Shown here: positions 42,469-51,829 of the stretch, piece by piece | How the letters are laid out: every line of letters begins with the position of its first letter | Position numbering within the stretch: position 1 is the stretch's first letter | NCBI GenBank assembly: GCA_040877415.1 | Contig: JBBDNV010000090.1 | Location: 41,749 to 105,748 of the forward strand | DNA: 64,000 bases | Reading direction: 5' to 3' | DNA from: JBBDNV01 sp040877415 | GTDB taxonomy: Bacteria > Planctomycetota > Planctomycetia > Pirellulales > PALSA-1355 | Notes under the pieces: model-generated | The model's database searches: none | What the model saw: only the letters and a program-made list of their open reading frames with translations | What the model was told of the DNA's origin: nothing | Program-made: the position numbers and the translations under genes

Positions 42469-44613
42469 CTACGAATCGTAGAACTTCTTCCCCGTCTTGG
42501 CCATTTCCAAAAGCATCGGCGTGGGCCGGGCGCGCGGGCCGAGGCATTCCAGCGGCTTGAGCATCTCGACGATCTTGGCAGCGCCCAGCGTATCGGCCCA
42601 GAACAACAGGCCGCCCCGAAACGGCGGAAATCCGGTGCCATAGATCAATCCCAAGTCAACGTCGCGCACGTCGCGCACCACCTTGGCTTCCAGAATCCGC
42701 GTCGCTTCCAGGACCATCGGCAGGAATAGCCGCCCCGTGATTTGCTCGGACGTGAATTTCTCATGTTTGCGAATGTGCGGCTTGAGCAGTTCCGTCACGG
42801 CCGGATCGGGCGCACCGCGGCCGCCCCGGTCCTGGTAGGCGAAAAAGCCCGCGCCGGACTTCTGGCCCAGCCGGCCCGCCTTGACCAGCACGCCGAGGAT
42901 CGGCGAGGCGGCGGTCCGATCGGGAAACGCCTCGACCATCACGCGGCCGGCGTAAAAGGCCGTATCCAGCCCGACCACGTCGTATAGCGTGATCGGCCCC
43001 ATCGGCATCCCGAAGTCCTTGGCGGCGCGCTCGACCGCCTTAATCTCGGCGCCGTCGGAAATCAACTCCAAGGCCTCGTTCATGTAGGGCAGCAGCAGCC
43101 GGTTGACCAGAAAGCCGGGACCGTCGTTGACGACAATCGGCGATTTGCCGACGTGCTTGGCAAAGGCCACCGCCGTGGCCACGGTTTCGTCGCTCGTCTT
43201 GGCGCCGCGAATCACTTCCACCAGGGGCATGCGGCGCACCGGATTGAAAAAGTGAATGCCGCAGAACCGCTCCGGCCGCGCGAGACCTTCGGCCAGCTTC
43301 GTGATCGGGATCGTCGAGGTGTTCGAGGCCAGGATCGCATGGGGCGACAGTTGCGGCTCCAAGCGGGCATAGAGCTCCTTTTTCGCTGCGGGGTTCTCGA
43401 CGATCGCCTCGATCACCAAATCGCAGGGGGCCACTTCCGCGTCGACCGTCGCCGGATTGATCAGACCCGCGAAACCAACCATTTTTCTCGCGTCGGGACC
43501 TTTCGTCAACTTGTCATAGGAAACTTCCTCGAGCACCTTCCGGATGCCACCGGAAAGGGCCTCGGGCGCGGCGTCCGCCAGCACCACGGGCAGGTTGCGC
43601 TTGAGCGTGGCGGCCGAAATGCCCTGACCCATGATGCCGGCTCCGATGACGGCCACCGACTTGATCGTCGCGGGCCGGACGTCCTTGCGTTCGATGCCGG
43701 TGTCCTTCTTGTTGCGATCCGTGAGAAAGAAGACGTTGATCAGGGCCCGATTGACGGGCGATCCGAATAGTCGGGCCATTCCCTTGGCTTCGGCCAGGCC
43801 CGCCGCGTCGGCATCCAAGCCTGCCGATTCGAGCATCAGCTCGAGGGCCGCTTGCGGCGCGGGATACTGGCCGTTCGTCTGGCCCTGGATGACGGCCGAA
43901 GCCGTGGCGCCCAGAAACCCCAGCTCGGTGTCGCCGATATCCACCCGCCCCTGCCAGCGCTTTCGGTCGCGCTGCCACGCGCCCGATTTTTGCTCGGCGC
44001 GGATGACGGCGATGGCCGCTTTCAACAGCCGCCCGGAAGGCACCAGGTCACAGATCAAGCCCATCGCTTGGGCGGCCGCGGCGTCGATCGATTCGCCGGA
44101 CGTGACCAGCTCGACGGCGTTGGCCAGCCCCAGCACGCGCGGCGAACGCACCGTGCCGCCCCAGCCGGGCAACAGGCCGAGCTTCACTTCCGGAAAGCCG
44201 AACATCGGTTTGGTGTCGCCGGCCATCACGCGGCGATCGCACCACAGGGCCATTTCGGCCCCGCCGCCGACGCACTGACCTTCGATGGCCGTCACGGTGA
44301 CGAACGGCATTTTTGAGAGCCGCGCAAAGAGCTGCCTCCCGCGATTGCACATCTCGACGATCTGGTCCTTCGGCGCGTCGATGTTGGCCACAAACTCGCG
44401 GATGTCGGCACCGACAATGAACACGCCGGGCTTGCCGGATCGAATCACCAGCCCGGCCAGGCCTTTGCGCTTTTCCAGCTCGTTGAGGTTCTGTTCGAGA
44501 TCTTCGAGCACGGCCCGCGACAACACGTTGGCGCTGCCGCGCGGATCGTCGAGCGTAAGCACCGCGACGTCCGGCTCTTCCATGTTGAGCGTCATGTAGC
44601 CATTGTCGGGCAT
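42469..44613 (-). CDS. fadB: Fatty acid oxidation complex alpha subunit (FadB-like)
   Basis: 714 residues from the ATG at 44613 (AAGGTGA upstream). Bifunctional: N-terminal enoyl-CoA hydratase/isomerase (about 1-190), with GADIREFVAN, the oxyanion loop IEGQCVGGGAEMAL and FPEVKLGLLPGWGG holding the catalytic Glu pair. Then the 3-hydroxyacyl-CoA dehydrogenase NAD domain VAVIGAGIMGQGISAAT, with ASNTSTIPITKLAEG and HFFNPVRRMPLVEVI, and its two C-terminal domains. It is first of the beta-oxidation block on the minus strand, upstream of the thiolase. Confidence 0.95.
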   Translation of the reverse strand: MPDNGYMTLNMEEPDVAVLTLDDPRGSANVLSRAVLEDLEQNLNELEKRKGLAGLVIRSGKPGVFIVGADIREFVANIDAPKDQIVEMCNRGRQLFARLSKMPFVTVTAIEGQCVGGGAEMALWCDRRVMAGDTKPMFGFPEVKLGLLPGWGGTVRSPRVLGLANAVELVTSGESIDAAAAQAMGLICDLVPSGRLLKAAIAVIRAEQKSGAWQRDRKRWQGRVDIGDTELGFLGATASAVIQGQTNGQYPAPQAALELMLESAGLDADAAGLAEAKGMARLFGSPVNRALINVFFLTDRNKKDTGIERKDVRPATIKSVAVIGAGIMGQGISAATLKRNLPVVLADAAPEALSGGIRKVLEEVSYDKLTKGPDARKMVGFAGLINPATVDAEVAPCDLVIEAIVENPAAKKELYARLEPQLSPHAILASNTSTIPITKLAEGLARPERFCGIHFFNPVRRMPLVEVIRGAKTSDETVATAVAFAKHVGKSPIVVNDGPGFLVNRLLLPYMNEALELISDGAEIKAVERAAKDFGMPMGPITLYDVVGLDTAFYAGRVMVEAFPDRTAASPILGVLVKAGRLGQKSGAGFFAYQDRGGRGAPDPAVTELLKPHIRKHEKFTSEQITGRLFLPMVLEATRILEAKVVRDVRDVDLGLIYGTGFPPFRGGLLFWADTLGAAKIVEMLKPLECLGPRARPTPMLLEMAKTGKKFYDS

Positions 44614-44774
44614 GGACGGGTCACCTTTTGCCTGGAGTGGTCCAAAAGTCTCAAAACATAAGTGATACCCCCGCGTGCGCGGCGCCACAAGAGCCGGCGC
44701 CGAATGGGAAAAACTGCGCAAAGGGCGCAAGCGGCTGCCAATGCGCGGCGGTTGTGGATGCCTTTGCCCAAAGA

Positions 44775-44802
44775 TTGACAACGCCCACGCCGGCGCTATC
44801 TT
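44775..44802 (+). promoter_or_regulatory. Sigma-70-type promoter
   Basis: TTGACA (44775-44780), 16-base spacer, TATCTT (44797-44802). The -35 is a perfect consensus and the -10 keeps the first two T/A. It lies 51 bases before the ATG at 44854 and would drive the DUF4430 and ECF-like pair. Confidence 0.65.
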
Positions 44803-44853
44803 ACAGGGACGCTGCCAGCTTCACGGGCCCTCGAATCTCCGGGACATTCCGCC

Positions 44854-45312
44854 ATGGTTACTCGCATCAGACGACACTTGGGCGGGCCGACCCGCTGCGC
44901 GCTTTGTGTGGTTGCCCGGTTGGCCGTGCTGGCCGCGGCCGTGTCGATCCCCACGGTGGCCAGCGCCCCCAGGTCGCTGGCGGCCGACGAAAAGGCGGCT
45001 ACGGTCCGCCTGGTGGTCGACTATGGCGACGCAGCGCAGGTGCATTTCAAGGCGCTGCCGTGGCGCGACGGAATGACCGTGCTCGATGCGCTCGTGGCCG
45101 CCGAAAAACATCCCCACGGAATCACGTTCGCCAAGCGCGGCGACGGCGCCTCGGCTCTGATTACCCAGATCGACGACTTGAAGAATGAAGGCAACGGCAA
45201 GAACTGGCTGTATACGGTCAACGGCAAGCTGGCCCCGCTCGGCGCCGGCGCCTACAAGCTCAAGGCGGGCGACGCTATCTTGTGGGAATTCAAAGTCTAC
45301 GAGTACAATTGA
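44854..45312 (+). CDS. DUF4430 domain protein, exported
   Basis: 152 residues. A hydrophobic N-terminal segment (about 17-42, CALCVVARLAVLAAAVSIPT) with a signal-peptide-like end (ASAPRSLA) is followed by a DUF4430 domain, with VRLVVDYGDAAQVHFKALPW, DGMTVLDALVAAE and GKNWLYTVNGKLAPLGAG. The signature WxYxVNG is present. DUF4430 is structurally akin to the C-terminal part of transcobalamin-type carriers, so binding of a small ligand is plausible but inferred. It is followed after 65 bases by a membrane protein of ECF-like appearance, with which it probably forms a unit. Confidence 0.85.
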   Translation: MVTRIRRHLGGPTRCALCVVARLAVLAAAVSIPTVASAPRSLAADEKAATVRLVVDYGDAAQVHFKALPWRDGMTVLDALVAAEKHPHGITFAKRGDGASALITQIDDLKNEGNGKNWLYTVNGKLAPLGAGAYKLKAGDAILWEFKVYEYN

Positions 45313-45377
45313 CCCCGTGCGAGCTCGTCCCCCGGGCGGGCGCGATTCGTGGGAAATCCTACAGAGGAGTCGATGAC

Positions 45378-45917
45378 GTGAAGCGCGACAATGCGATTCG
45401 TGCGGCCGTGTTTTGTGCGCTGGTGGCCCTGGCCGTCGCCGTGCGGCTGCTGAGCGAAACGCCGAACTTCAACGCCGTGACCGCGGCCGCCCTGTTTGCC
45501 GGCTTTTATTTCCGCAACCGCCTGACCGCCGTTTGCGTGCCGCTTTTGGCAATGTCCGTAAGCGACGTGTTTTTGGGCGGCTATGCCAAGCCCATGATGG
45601 CCGCCGTGTACCTGTCGCTGATGGTGCCGATCGCGTGGCGCGGAGTGCTGCGGCATAGGCTGTCGCCCCTGGCCGTGGGCTCAGGCGCCGTGTGCTCGTC
45701 GTTGTCGTTCTACGTGCTTTCGAACGCCGCCGTCTGGTACGCGTGGTATCCGCGCTCGTGGCAAGGGCTCGCGCAGTGCTACACCGCCGCCTTGCCGTTT
45801 CTGGCCAATTCGATCGCCAGCGACGTGCTGTTTTCGGCCGGATTCTTCGGCCTTTACGTGCTGGCCGTGCAGGTGAGAAGCCAGCCCGTGGGAACACTGG
45901 CGCCGCAGGCAGGCTGA
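45378..45917 (+). CDS. ECF-transporter-like membrane protein (DUF6580-like)
   Basis: 179 residues from the GTG at 45378 (GAGGAG, 8-nt spacer). Five or six membrane helices: AAVFCALVALAVAVRLL, AALFAGFYFRN, LTAVCVPLLAMSVSDVFLGG, AAVYLSLMVPIAWRG, SSLSFYVLSNAAVW and SDVLFSAGFFGLYVLAVQ. The pattern (conserved N and DxFLGG-type loop, W-Y near the fifth helix) is what I associate with DUF6580, distantly related to substrate-binding subunits of energy-coupling-factor transporters. The substrate is unknown. Its neighbour is the exported DUF4430 protein. No ECF ATPase or T subunit is seen nearby, so those would be shared from elsewhere. Confidence 0.75.
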   Translation: MKRDNAIRAAVFCALVALAVAVRLLSETPNFNAVTAAALFAGFYFRNRLTAVCVPLLAMSVSDVFLGGYAKPMMAAVYLSLMVPIAWRGVLRHRLSPLAVGSGAVCSSLSFYVLSNAAVWYAWYPRSWQGLAQCYTAALPFLANSIASDVLFSAGFFGLYVLAVQVRSQPVGTLAPQAG

Positions 45918-45949
45918 GCCTCGACGTCACCTTCACCGCCCGACGGGTT

Positions 45950-47521
45950 CTAACGCGCCGCTGGCGTCTTATCCTGGCGCTCGCGATACCAGAGCTGCCA
46001 CAGGCGGATTCTTTCCTCATTGCTCAGAGGGCGGCCCGCTTCGCGCGCCGTAACGTCGCTGCCCGCGATCGCTGCCAGACTCGCCATCGCCGCCACCTGC
46101 ACGTCGGCCTCATCGCTCAACAGCGCCATGAGCGCCGGCAGGAGCGACGGATCGGCCGCCTGGCCCATGGCGCGCGCGGCCTCGACGCGGACCGCCAGGT
46201 CGGCGTCCATCGCCAGTCGTTCGAGCGCGACGGCGGCTTCGCGGCGCACCGCTTCCGGCAGGTTGGCCTCGCGCAATGCCGCCACGAGCCGTTGTGCCTC
46301 GCGAACTCGCTGGCTCGTCGCGTCGGCCACCTGTTTGACCTGAGCGGCCGACTGGTCGGCGGCCTCCTGGGCGACGGCGACCGTTTCGGCGGCAAGCTGC
46401 TGGCCGCGCCGCTCGGCCTCATCCAGCGTTTCGGCCACGGCCAGGCGCAATTGCGACTGCGTGTCCTCGGCGGCAGCTTGCACCTCGTCGCCGAACCCCA
46501 TGGCTGCCCGCGATGCCTCGACGGCCGCTTGTTGAATTTCGGCGCCGCGGTTTTTCATCTGGCCCACCAGGGCCTTCGCATCGCGCGTGCCGATTTCGTC
46601 GAGCGCCGTCATCGCGGCCACGCGGACGTCGAAGTCCGAGTCATCGAGCGCTTGCTGCAAATAAGCGACGGCCTGCGGCTCGCGATGCGCCGCGATGGTC
46701 CGGACGGCTGTCGCCCGCACCCGCGGATCGCGGTCACCGCGCAATTCGATCACCTGCGCCGGCAGGCTCAGGTCCGATAGCGCGCTCCACGCGGCAACGC
46801 CTTCGAGCCGCACCTGCCAGGCTCGACTGGCCAGCGCCGCCGTGAACCACTTCTCGTCCCCCGGCTCGGCGTGCCGCGCCAGGGCCCGAATCAGGTCCGC
46901 GTGCAGGTCGGGGATTTCGGGCCGGATTTTTTTCTCGTCAGCCGTCGATTGCGGGAGGTCCACCGGGGCGAATTCCTCCAGCAATGCTCGCAACGTCGGG
47001 GCCGGCGACGGCTTTTCCAAAAGCCCCAACGCTTCGGCCGCCGCACAGCGCAAAGACAGCGGCAACTTGCCGGCCCGGATGGCGGCGGCCAGGTGTGCGG
47101 TTGGTTCGCCGGTGTTCCAATGAGCCGTCACGATCGCCGCGTTGGTCGCCACCACCGGACTCGCGCTCAACAACTGGTCGGCCAGATCGGACCGGGGAGC
47201 CTGTGGATGCAAGTAAGGATCGAGGCGCGGGTGATGCCACCGCATGTCGGTCTCCGTCCGCTTGGCGTACGACGCGGGCGGCTTCTCGAACCAATCGTCG
47301 CTGGCCAGCAGGTCGGGCGCGAGCGGCCGCGTGGCGAAATGTTCGCCGCCGCCGTGAGCGCTTCCGGCGCGGGCCGTGGATTGCTCCTCCTGCGCGAGGA
47401 AGGGGTCCGAGGAGTTCGATCGGCATCCGGCGCACAACGGCACCAGCGCAACGGCAAACAAGCCAGCGAGAACCTGTCGAGCTGCGGGCTTAGCCGCGGC
47501 CCATCCGTGAGACGCGTCCAT
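45950..47521 (-). CDS. HEAT-repeat lipoprotein
   Basis: 523 residues from the ATG at 47521. A lipoprotein signal is clear (lipobox LCAGC; Cys near residue 32). Residues about 90-270 and 420-500 hold HEAT-type helical repeats, recognised by VRLEGVAAWSALSDLS, PRVRATAVRTIAAHREPQAV and DVRVAAMTALDEIG, spaced about 31 residues. Between them lies an Ala/Gln/Glu-rich coiled-coil stretch. Such proteins serve as protein-protein scaffolds, probably on the periplasmic side of a membrane. Its start overlaps the stop of the upstream HEAT gene by 32 bases. Confidence 0.75.
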   Translation of the reverse strand: MDASHGWAAAKPAARQVLAGLFAVALVPLCAGCRSNSSDPFLAQEEQSTARAGSAHGGGEHFATRPLAPDLLASDDWFEKPPASYAKRTETDMRWHHPRLDPYLHPQAPRSDLADQLLSASPVVATNAAIVTAHWNTGEPTAHLAAAIRAGKLPLSLRCAAAEALGLLEKPSPAPTLRALLEEFAPVDLPQSTADEKKIRPEIPDLHADLIRALARHAEPGDEKWFTAALASRAWQVRLEGVAAWSALSDLSLPAQVIELRGDRDPRVRATAVRTIAAHREPQAVAYLQQALDDSDFDVRVAAMTALDEIGTRDAKALVGQMKNRGAEIQQAAVEASRAAMGFGDEVQAAAEDTQSQLRLAVAETLDEAERRGQQLAAETVAVAQEAADQSAAQVKQVADATSQRVREAQRLVAALREANLPEAVRREAAVALERLAMDADLAVRVEAARAMGQAADPSLLPALMALLSDEADVQVAAMASLAAIAGSDVTAREAGRPLSNEERIRLWQLWYRERQDKTPAAR

Positions 47522-48794
47522 GGGGCAAATCCTTTTGCCTGTTGGAGAGTGAGATGTGATTTGGTCGCGGCGGCACTTCCGTATTTCGCACCGCAACGGC
47601 CGGCGCCGCGTCGCTAATTGGTACTGGCCGGCTTCGTCGGCTCTCCCTTGGGGCCGGCACGAGCGGTTCGGGCTCCGGTTTGGGCAGCAGTGTGCCTTCG
47701 ATATTCGTGATCTCGGTTTGTACCAGCGAGGCTACGTCGCCATCAGGCGTCTTCTCGGTGTTGTCGAGATCTTGAAACAAAGTTTCCACTTTCTTCTTCA
47801 AATCGTAGATGAATTTCTTCGCGTCGCCGTCGGCCGAATTGGACAACTTCTGCAATCCCTCGTTGCTCGAGTCAAGCACGTACAGGACGAGGCGCCGCGA
47901 CGCGTCCCCCTTGTCTTTCGACCGATCGAGCTCCTGCCGGCAAATTTCAACCGTCTGGTGGCCTAGGATGTTGGCCAGCCGCTGGAGATCGACCTTTGCC
48001 TCCGGCGGATAAGTCAATGCGCCGATGTAACGGGCGATCTCGCAGCGCAGCGTGGGGCGCGCCTTCGAATCGGCGGCTATGTCTTCGAACGCCTTCACCA
48101 CGTTGTTCCCCGGACCGGTGCTGTGCATGGCCGCCAGCGCGCGGGCGGCGCTGCGACGCAGAAAGTTGTGTGTCGAAGCATTGCGGCCCGCCTGCGGATT
48201 CTTCTCGTTGACAAGTGCCAAAAGCGTCTCGCTCACCTGGGCCGTCCTGTCCTTGGGGATTCCGCCGTCCTCGGCAAACCGCGCCAGGCCCACCAGCGCG
48301 GCCGGCTTCAGATAATCCCATTCCGCCGGAGCGTTTAATGCCTGCAATAGGATCTTGAACGCGTCGGGCGACGGCTTCGGGCTCCTGGTTTCGTCGCTCT
48401 CGTTGAGATCCGCGATCATCAGCATCGCGTTGTATTTGACCACTCTCGGGTAGCGGCCCATCAGGATCGTGCGCAGCTCGGTCAGAACCAAAGTGTTGAG
48501 GTGCTTGTGCGCGGTCGTAGCGGGGATGCCGCGGACGATGTTGCCGTAGTCCTTGCGCGATTTCGGCAGTTCGTCGCCGCTCTTGGGTTGTTTGAATTTT
48601 TTGAAGAAATTGTTGAAGTAATTATCCAGTGCCTGTAGCTCGGCGGCAGAAGGGGCATTGTTCTCGAGGATCTTGCGCAATTCGTTGGGGCTTTGGGCGC
48701 AGGTCCGCTGGCAAATCGTCGCCACTCCGGCGACCCCAGCCAGAATCGCCAAAGGCAGGCAGACTGCCGATGTGCGCAATCCTCTCGTGGCCAT
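47490..48794 (-). CDS. HEAT-repeat secreted protein
   Basis: 434 residues from the ATG at 48794. A signal peptide is likely (MATRGLRTSAVCLPLAILAG, to about 34). The middle (100-300) has HEAT-like helical pairs such as LKPAALVGLARFAEDGGIPK, FLRRSAARALAAMHSTG and LRCEIARYIGALTYPPEAKV. A long charged C-terminal tail follows (KPEPEPLVPAPRESRRSRPV). The stop overlaps the start of the second HEAT gene by 32 bases, so the two are translated from one transcript. Function is not known beyond a scaffold-type fold. Confidence 0.75.
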   Translation of the reverse strand: MATRGLRTSAVCLPLAILAGVAGVATICQRTCAQSPNELRKILENNAPSAAELQALDNYFNNFFKKFKQPKSGDELPKSRKDYGNIVRGIPATTAHKHLNTLVLTELRTILMGRYPRVVKYNAMLMIADLNESDETRSPKPSPDAFKILLQALNAPAEWDYLKPAALVGLARFAEDGGIPKDRTAQVSETLLALVNEKNPQAGRNASTHNFLRRSAARALAAMHSTGPGNNVVKAFEDIAADSKARPTLRCEIARYIGALTYPPEAKVDLQRLANILGHQTVEICRQELDRSKDKGDASRRLVLYVLDSSNEGLQKLSNSADGDAKKFIYDLKKKVETLFQDLDNTEKTPDGDVASLVQTEITNIEGTLLPKPEPEPLVPAPRESRRSRPVPISDAAPAVAVRNTEVPPRPNHISLSNRQKDLPHGRVSRMGRG

Positions 48795-49010
48795 GAACAC
48801 CGAAAAACCTCTGTGCCGAATGACCCCCACAGGGCGCCCGCCTGACCGGGCGCAAGCCGAAATGTCGCTTGGGGTTTGATAGAATTCCAATCTGTAGGGT
48901 ACCAACGCCGGGCGGAATCTGTCAAGTTGTGTCGAGGTGCGATTTAAGCCGTTATTCCACGGGCATATGCGCCTTCGCGGCGCGCCCCCAATCGCAAACC
49001 CCCAAGACCC

Positions 49011-49982
49011 ATGACCTTGCTTTATTACGACCCTCTTTTCCTGGAACACCGCACCGGCACTCATCCGGAACGCCCCGAACGGCTGGTGCAGGTCATGCGG
49101 CACCTCGCGCGTACCGGACTGGACCGGCGCTGCCGTCGACCCGACTGGCAGCCGGCCACAAGCGAGCAGTTGGCCCTGGTGCATTCGCCGGCTTACGAAG
49201 CGACCGTCGAGGCGTTTTGCGCGGGCGGCGGCGGCCGGATCGAAGTCGATACCAAGTGCAGCGCTCGATCCTGCGACGCGGCCCGACTTGCCGTGGGGGC
49301 CGCCTGTGATGCCGTCGGCCGCGTCTTGCAGGGGGAAGACTCACAGGCCTTGTGCCTGGTCCGGCCGCCGGGCCATCACGCCCTGCCCGACGCCCCGATG
49401 GGCTTTTGCCTGTTTAACAACATCGCCGTGGCGGCCCGCACGGCTGTCGACGATTTTGAGGTCAACCGCGTGCTCATCGTCGATTGGGACGTGCACCATG
49501 GCAACGGCACGCAGGCGATTTTCTGGGAGGATCCGCGAGTGGCGTTCCTCTCGATCCACCGCTGGCCGTTCTATCCGGGCACCGGGGGGGCCGACGAAAC
49601 GGGGACCGGCAAGGCCCTGGGCACCAAAGTGAATCTTCCGGTCGAATTCGGCACGCCGCGCAGCGAGTATCTGGACCAATTCCGATCCGCCCTGGAACGA
49701 TTGGCTTCGCGCGTTCGGCCCGAACTGGTGCTCGTCAGCGCCGGCTTTGACGCCCACCGGGACGACCCGGTCGGTTCGCTGGGGCTGGAAAGCGAAGATT
49801 TTGCCGCGCTGACCCGAATGGTGCTCGACGTGGCCGCACAGCACGCAGGCGGCAACATCGTCAGCGTGCTCGAAGGAGGCTACAACACGGGCATCCTGGC
49901 CGGCTGCGTGGCCTTGCACCTGGAGGAAATGCTGGCCCGCGGCGAAAGGCCGGCTGATGCGGACGACTCTGCGGATCAATAG
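49011..49982 (+). CDS. Histone deacetylase family protein (zinc deacetylase)
   Basis: 323 residues. Deacetylase fold of the HDAC/AcuC/acetylpolyamine amidohydrolase group. Motifs in order: RTGTHPERPERL, the His pair in RPPGHHALPD, GFCLFNNIAVAAR, zinc ligands D and H in VDWDVHHGNGTQAIF, the third ligand in SAGFDAHRDDP, and the active Tyr in LEGGYN. All catalytic residues are present. Substrate in bacteria is usually an acetylated metabolite or protein; the specific one is unknown. Divergent from the HEAT gene pair with a 216-base gap. Confidence 0.95.
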   Translation: MTLLYYDPLFLEHRTGTHPERPERLVQVMRHLARTGLDRRCRRPDWQPATSEQLALVHSPAYEATVEAFCAGGGGRIEVDTKCSARSCDAARLAVGAACDAVGRVLQGEDSQALCLVRPPGHHALPDAPMGFCLFNNIAVAARTAVDDFEVNRVLIVDWDVHHGNGTQAIFWEDPRVAFLSIHRWPFYPGTGGADETGTGKALGTKVNLPVEFGTPRSEYLDQFRSALERLASRVRPELVLVSAGFDAHRDDPVGSLGLESEDFAALTRMVLDVAAQHAGGNIVSVLEGGYNTGILAGCVALHLEEMLARGERPADADDSADQ

Positions 49983-50269
49983 TGCGCGAGCGTGCGCGTG
50001 CGGGCATCTGGGGCCCGTTGTGCCGATTGCACCGCTCGTGCAGTCGGAGCGGGAACGAGCGCCGAAATGGCTCGTTTCGCTTCTGGCGAACCAGCGCGTG
50101 CGGCGCGCGCGTTCTTTGACGGCTGGCCGGGCGCACCGCGGCGGCGGCAAGCCGATAGCAGCGGTTTTTCTCGGGGTGCCCTGCGCGCCAGGCCGATCGC
50201 TGAAATAACTCACGCGCCGCACAAAGATAATGGGCGGCGCAGCGCGCGGATGAAAGACACACAAAAGCG

Positions 50270-51808
50270 ATGGATCGTACTGCCTATGCCGCCTGCGCGG
50301 TTGCGTCGGTGTCACTGCTCGTGGCCGCCGGATGCGAGGCCAGGCCGAGCCGGTCGCCGCAGGACTCCGCGCCCTTGGTGCTCGCCGAATTGCAGGCGGC
50401 GTCTCCCGGTCCTTGGCGTCACGACGGCCGCGCGCCAATCTCGATGACTTCTCTCGAGCGAACCCCGCGCTCCCGGTACGCACGTCCCGCGGAACTGAAA
50501 CGGGTCGACCTCGACGACGTCAAACGGCGATGGGATGCCGCACCGATCCCCTTGCCGCCGAAGCAAAACGCGCCGGAGGAGGGGGAAGACAGCCAACCGG
50601 ACCGCCGCGACGCCCCCTTGCGCTCGGCCAATCCTTACATCCGCAAACTCGAAGCAGCCCCGTCCGATCCGCCGCCGGCCCGCGCCCTGCCCAGGCACGG
50701 CACCTCGATCGAGTCGGCGAACCGGCCCGACAGCCGGCACGGCGCCCGACATGTGATCGGCGAGCCGAGGACGCTGGCCCCGACGCCGGCGCCCCGGCGG
50801 GTTGCCGTCGAGCTGGCCCAGGCGCCGGACCCCCAAAACGTCGGCGAGCGCGGCACGCTCCCCTGGGCCAATGTACCCCGGCGAAGCCCGGAAATGGTAG
50901 CCGTGCTCGAGCAAGCCGACGAGCATGTTCGGCAAGGATTTCGCTTGGCCGAGCGCAACGCCTTGTACCTGGCGCGGGCCGAATTCATCGCCGCGCTTGA
51001 GCTGGTGGCCGAAGCGAACGACGTGCGGCAGAACACCCGATTCTACAGCGACGCGTTGACGGCCGGGGTGGCGGCGCTGGTGGAAAGCGGCGATTTTGTG
51101 CGGCGTCGCCCCGTCGGAAAGCAGATCGACATCGCGCGCATCGTGAGCGGACACAAAACGCCGATTCTCAAGAATGGCACGCTCGATCGGCTGGTGCCCA
51201 CCCGGGCCGCGCAGCGCTACTACACGTACGCCCAGGAACAATTGGCCGCGGCCGCGGCGGGCGAAGCCCAAGCTTCGACGGCGCTGTTCGGATTGGGAAA
51301 GGCGGCCGTCGCGCTGGGCCAGGGAAGTCCCGCGCAGCGTTTGGAAGGCACGGCGCAGGCGATGGTGCTCTATCAGGCGGCCCTGATGGCCGACGCGAGG
51401 AATTTTCGCGCGGCCAACGAATTGGGTGTGATTCTGGCGCGGCAAGGAGATTGGATCCGAGCTCGCGACCTTTTGATTCACAGTGTGCGCCTCTCGCCGC
51501 ATCCGGCCACGCACCGCAACCTGGCGGCGGTGTACAGGAAGTTGGGCGAAGCGGAGTTCGCCAAAGATGTCACGCTGCGGGCAATTGCCATGGAGCAGGC
51601 CGGCTATCGCGGCGCGGGTCCGGCCGTGCAATGGGTCGATCCGACGACGTTTGCCGGCACGGCCCCCGCCTCCGATTCGCTGTTGCCGCCCGCTGCCGGG
51701 CCGACATCCCTACCGGGCGCCGAAACGCTCCCGCCGACCGACGAGAAAGCCGTCTCGACGGCCAAACGAGGCATCACCGATTGGCTTCCCTGGAATTCCC
51801 GACGTTAA
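50270..51808 (+). CDS. TPR-containing lipoprotein of the exopolysaccharide locus
   Basis: 512 residues. A lipobox (VAAGC, Cys22) marks export and anchoring. Residues 25-230 are proline- and arginine-rich and probably disordered. Residues about 230-440 are helical with TPR-like pairs (ALFGLGKAAVALGQGSPAQR, MVLYQAALMADARNFRAANE and VILARQGDWIRARDLLIH). The C-terminus is again loose. It lies 21 bases upstream of the Wza-type export gene on the same strand, so it may be a partner in the outer-membrane export step. No enzyme motif is seen. Confidence 0.8.
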   Translation: MDRTAYAACAVASVSLLVAAGCEARPSRSPQDSAPLVLAELQAASPGPWRHDGRAPISMTSLERTPRSRYARPAELKRVDLDDVKRRWDAAPIPLPPKQNAPEEGEDSQPDRRDAPLRSANPYIRKLEAAPSDPPPARALPRHGTSIESANRPDSRHGARHVIGEPRTLAPTPAPRRVAVELAQAPDPQNVGERGTLPWANVPRRSPEMVAVLEQADEHVRQGFRLAERNALYLARAEFIAALELVAEANDVRQNTRFYSDALTAGVAALVESGDFVRRRPVGKQIDIARIVSGHKTPILKNGTLDRLVPTRAAQRYYTYAQEQLAAAAAGEAQASTALFGLGKAAVALGQGSPAQRLEGTAQAMVLYQAALMADARNFRAANELGVILARQGDWIRARDLLIHSVRLSPHPATHRNLAAVYRKLGEAEFAKDVTLRAIAMEQAGYRGAGPAVQWVDPTTFAGTAPASDSLLPPAAGPTSLPGAETLPPTDEKAVSTAKRGITDWLPWNSRR

Positions 51809-51829
51809 GACCCGCAAGCCTTGTCCGCC

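Noticed and set aside
44614..44853. Cobalamin riboswitch before the DUF4430 gene
   Set aside because: The conserved B12-box core is not found; only a sigma-70-type promoter is seen.
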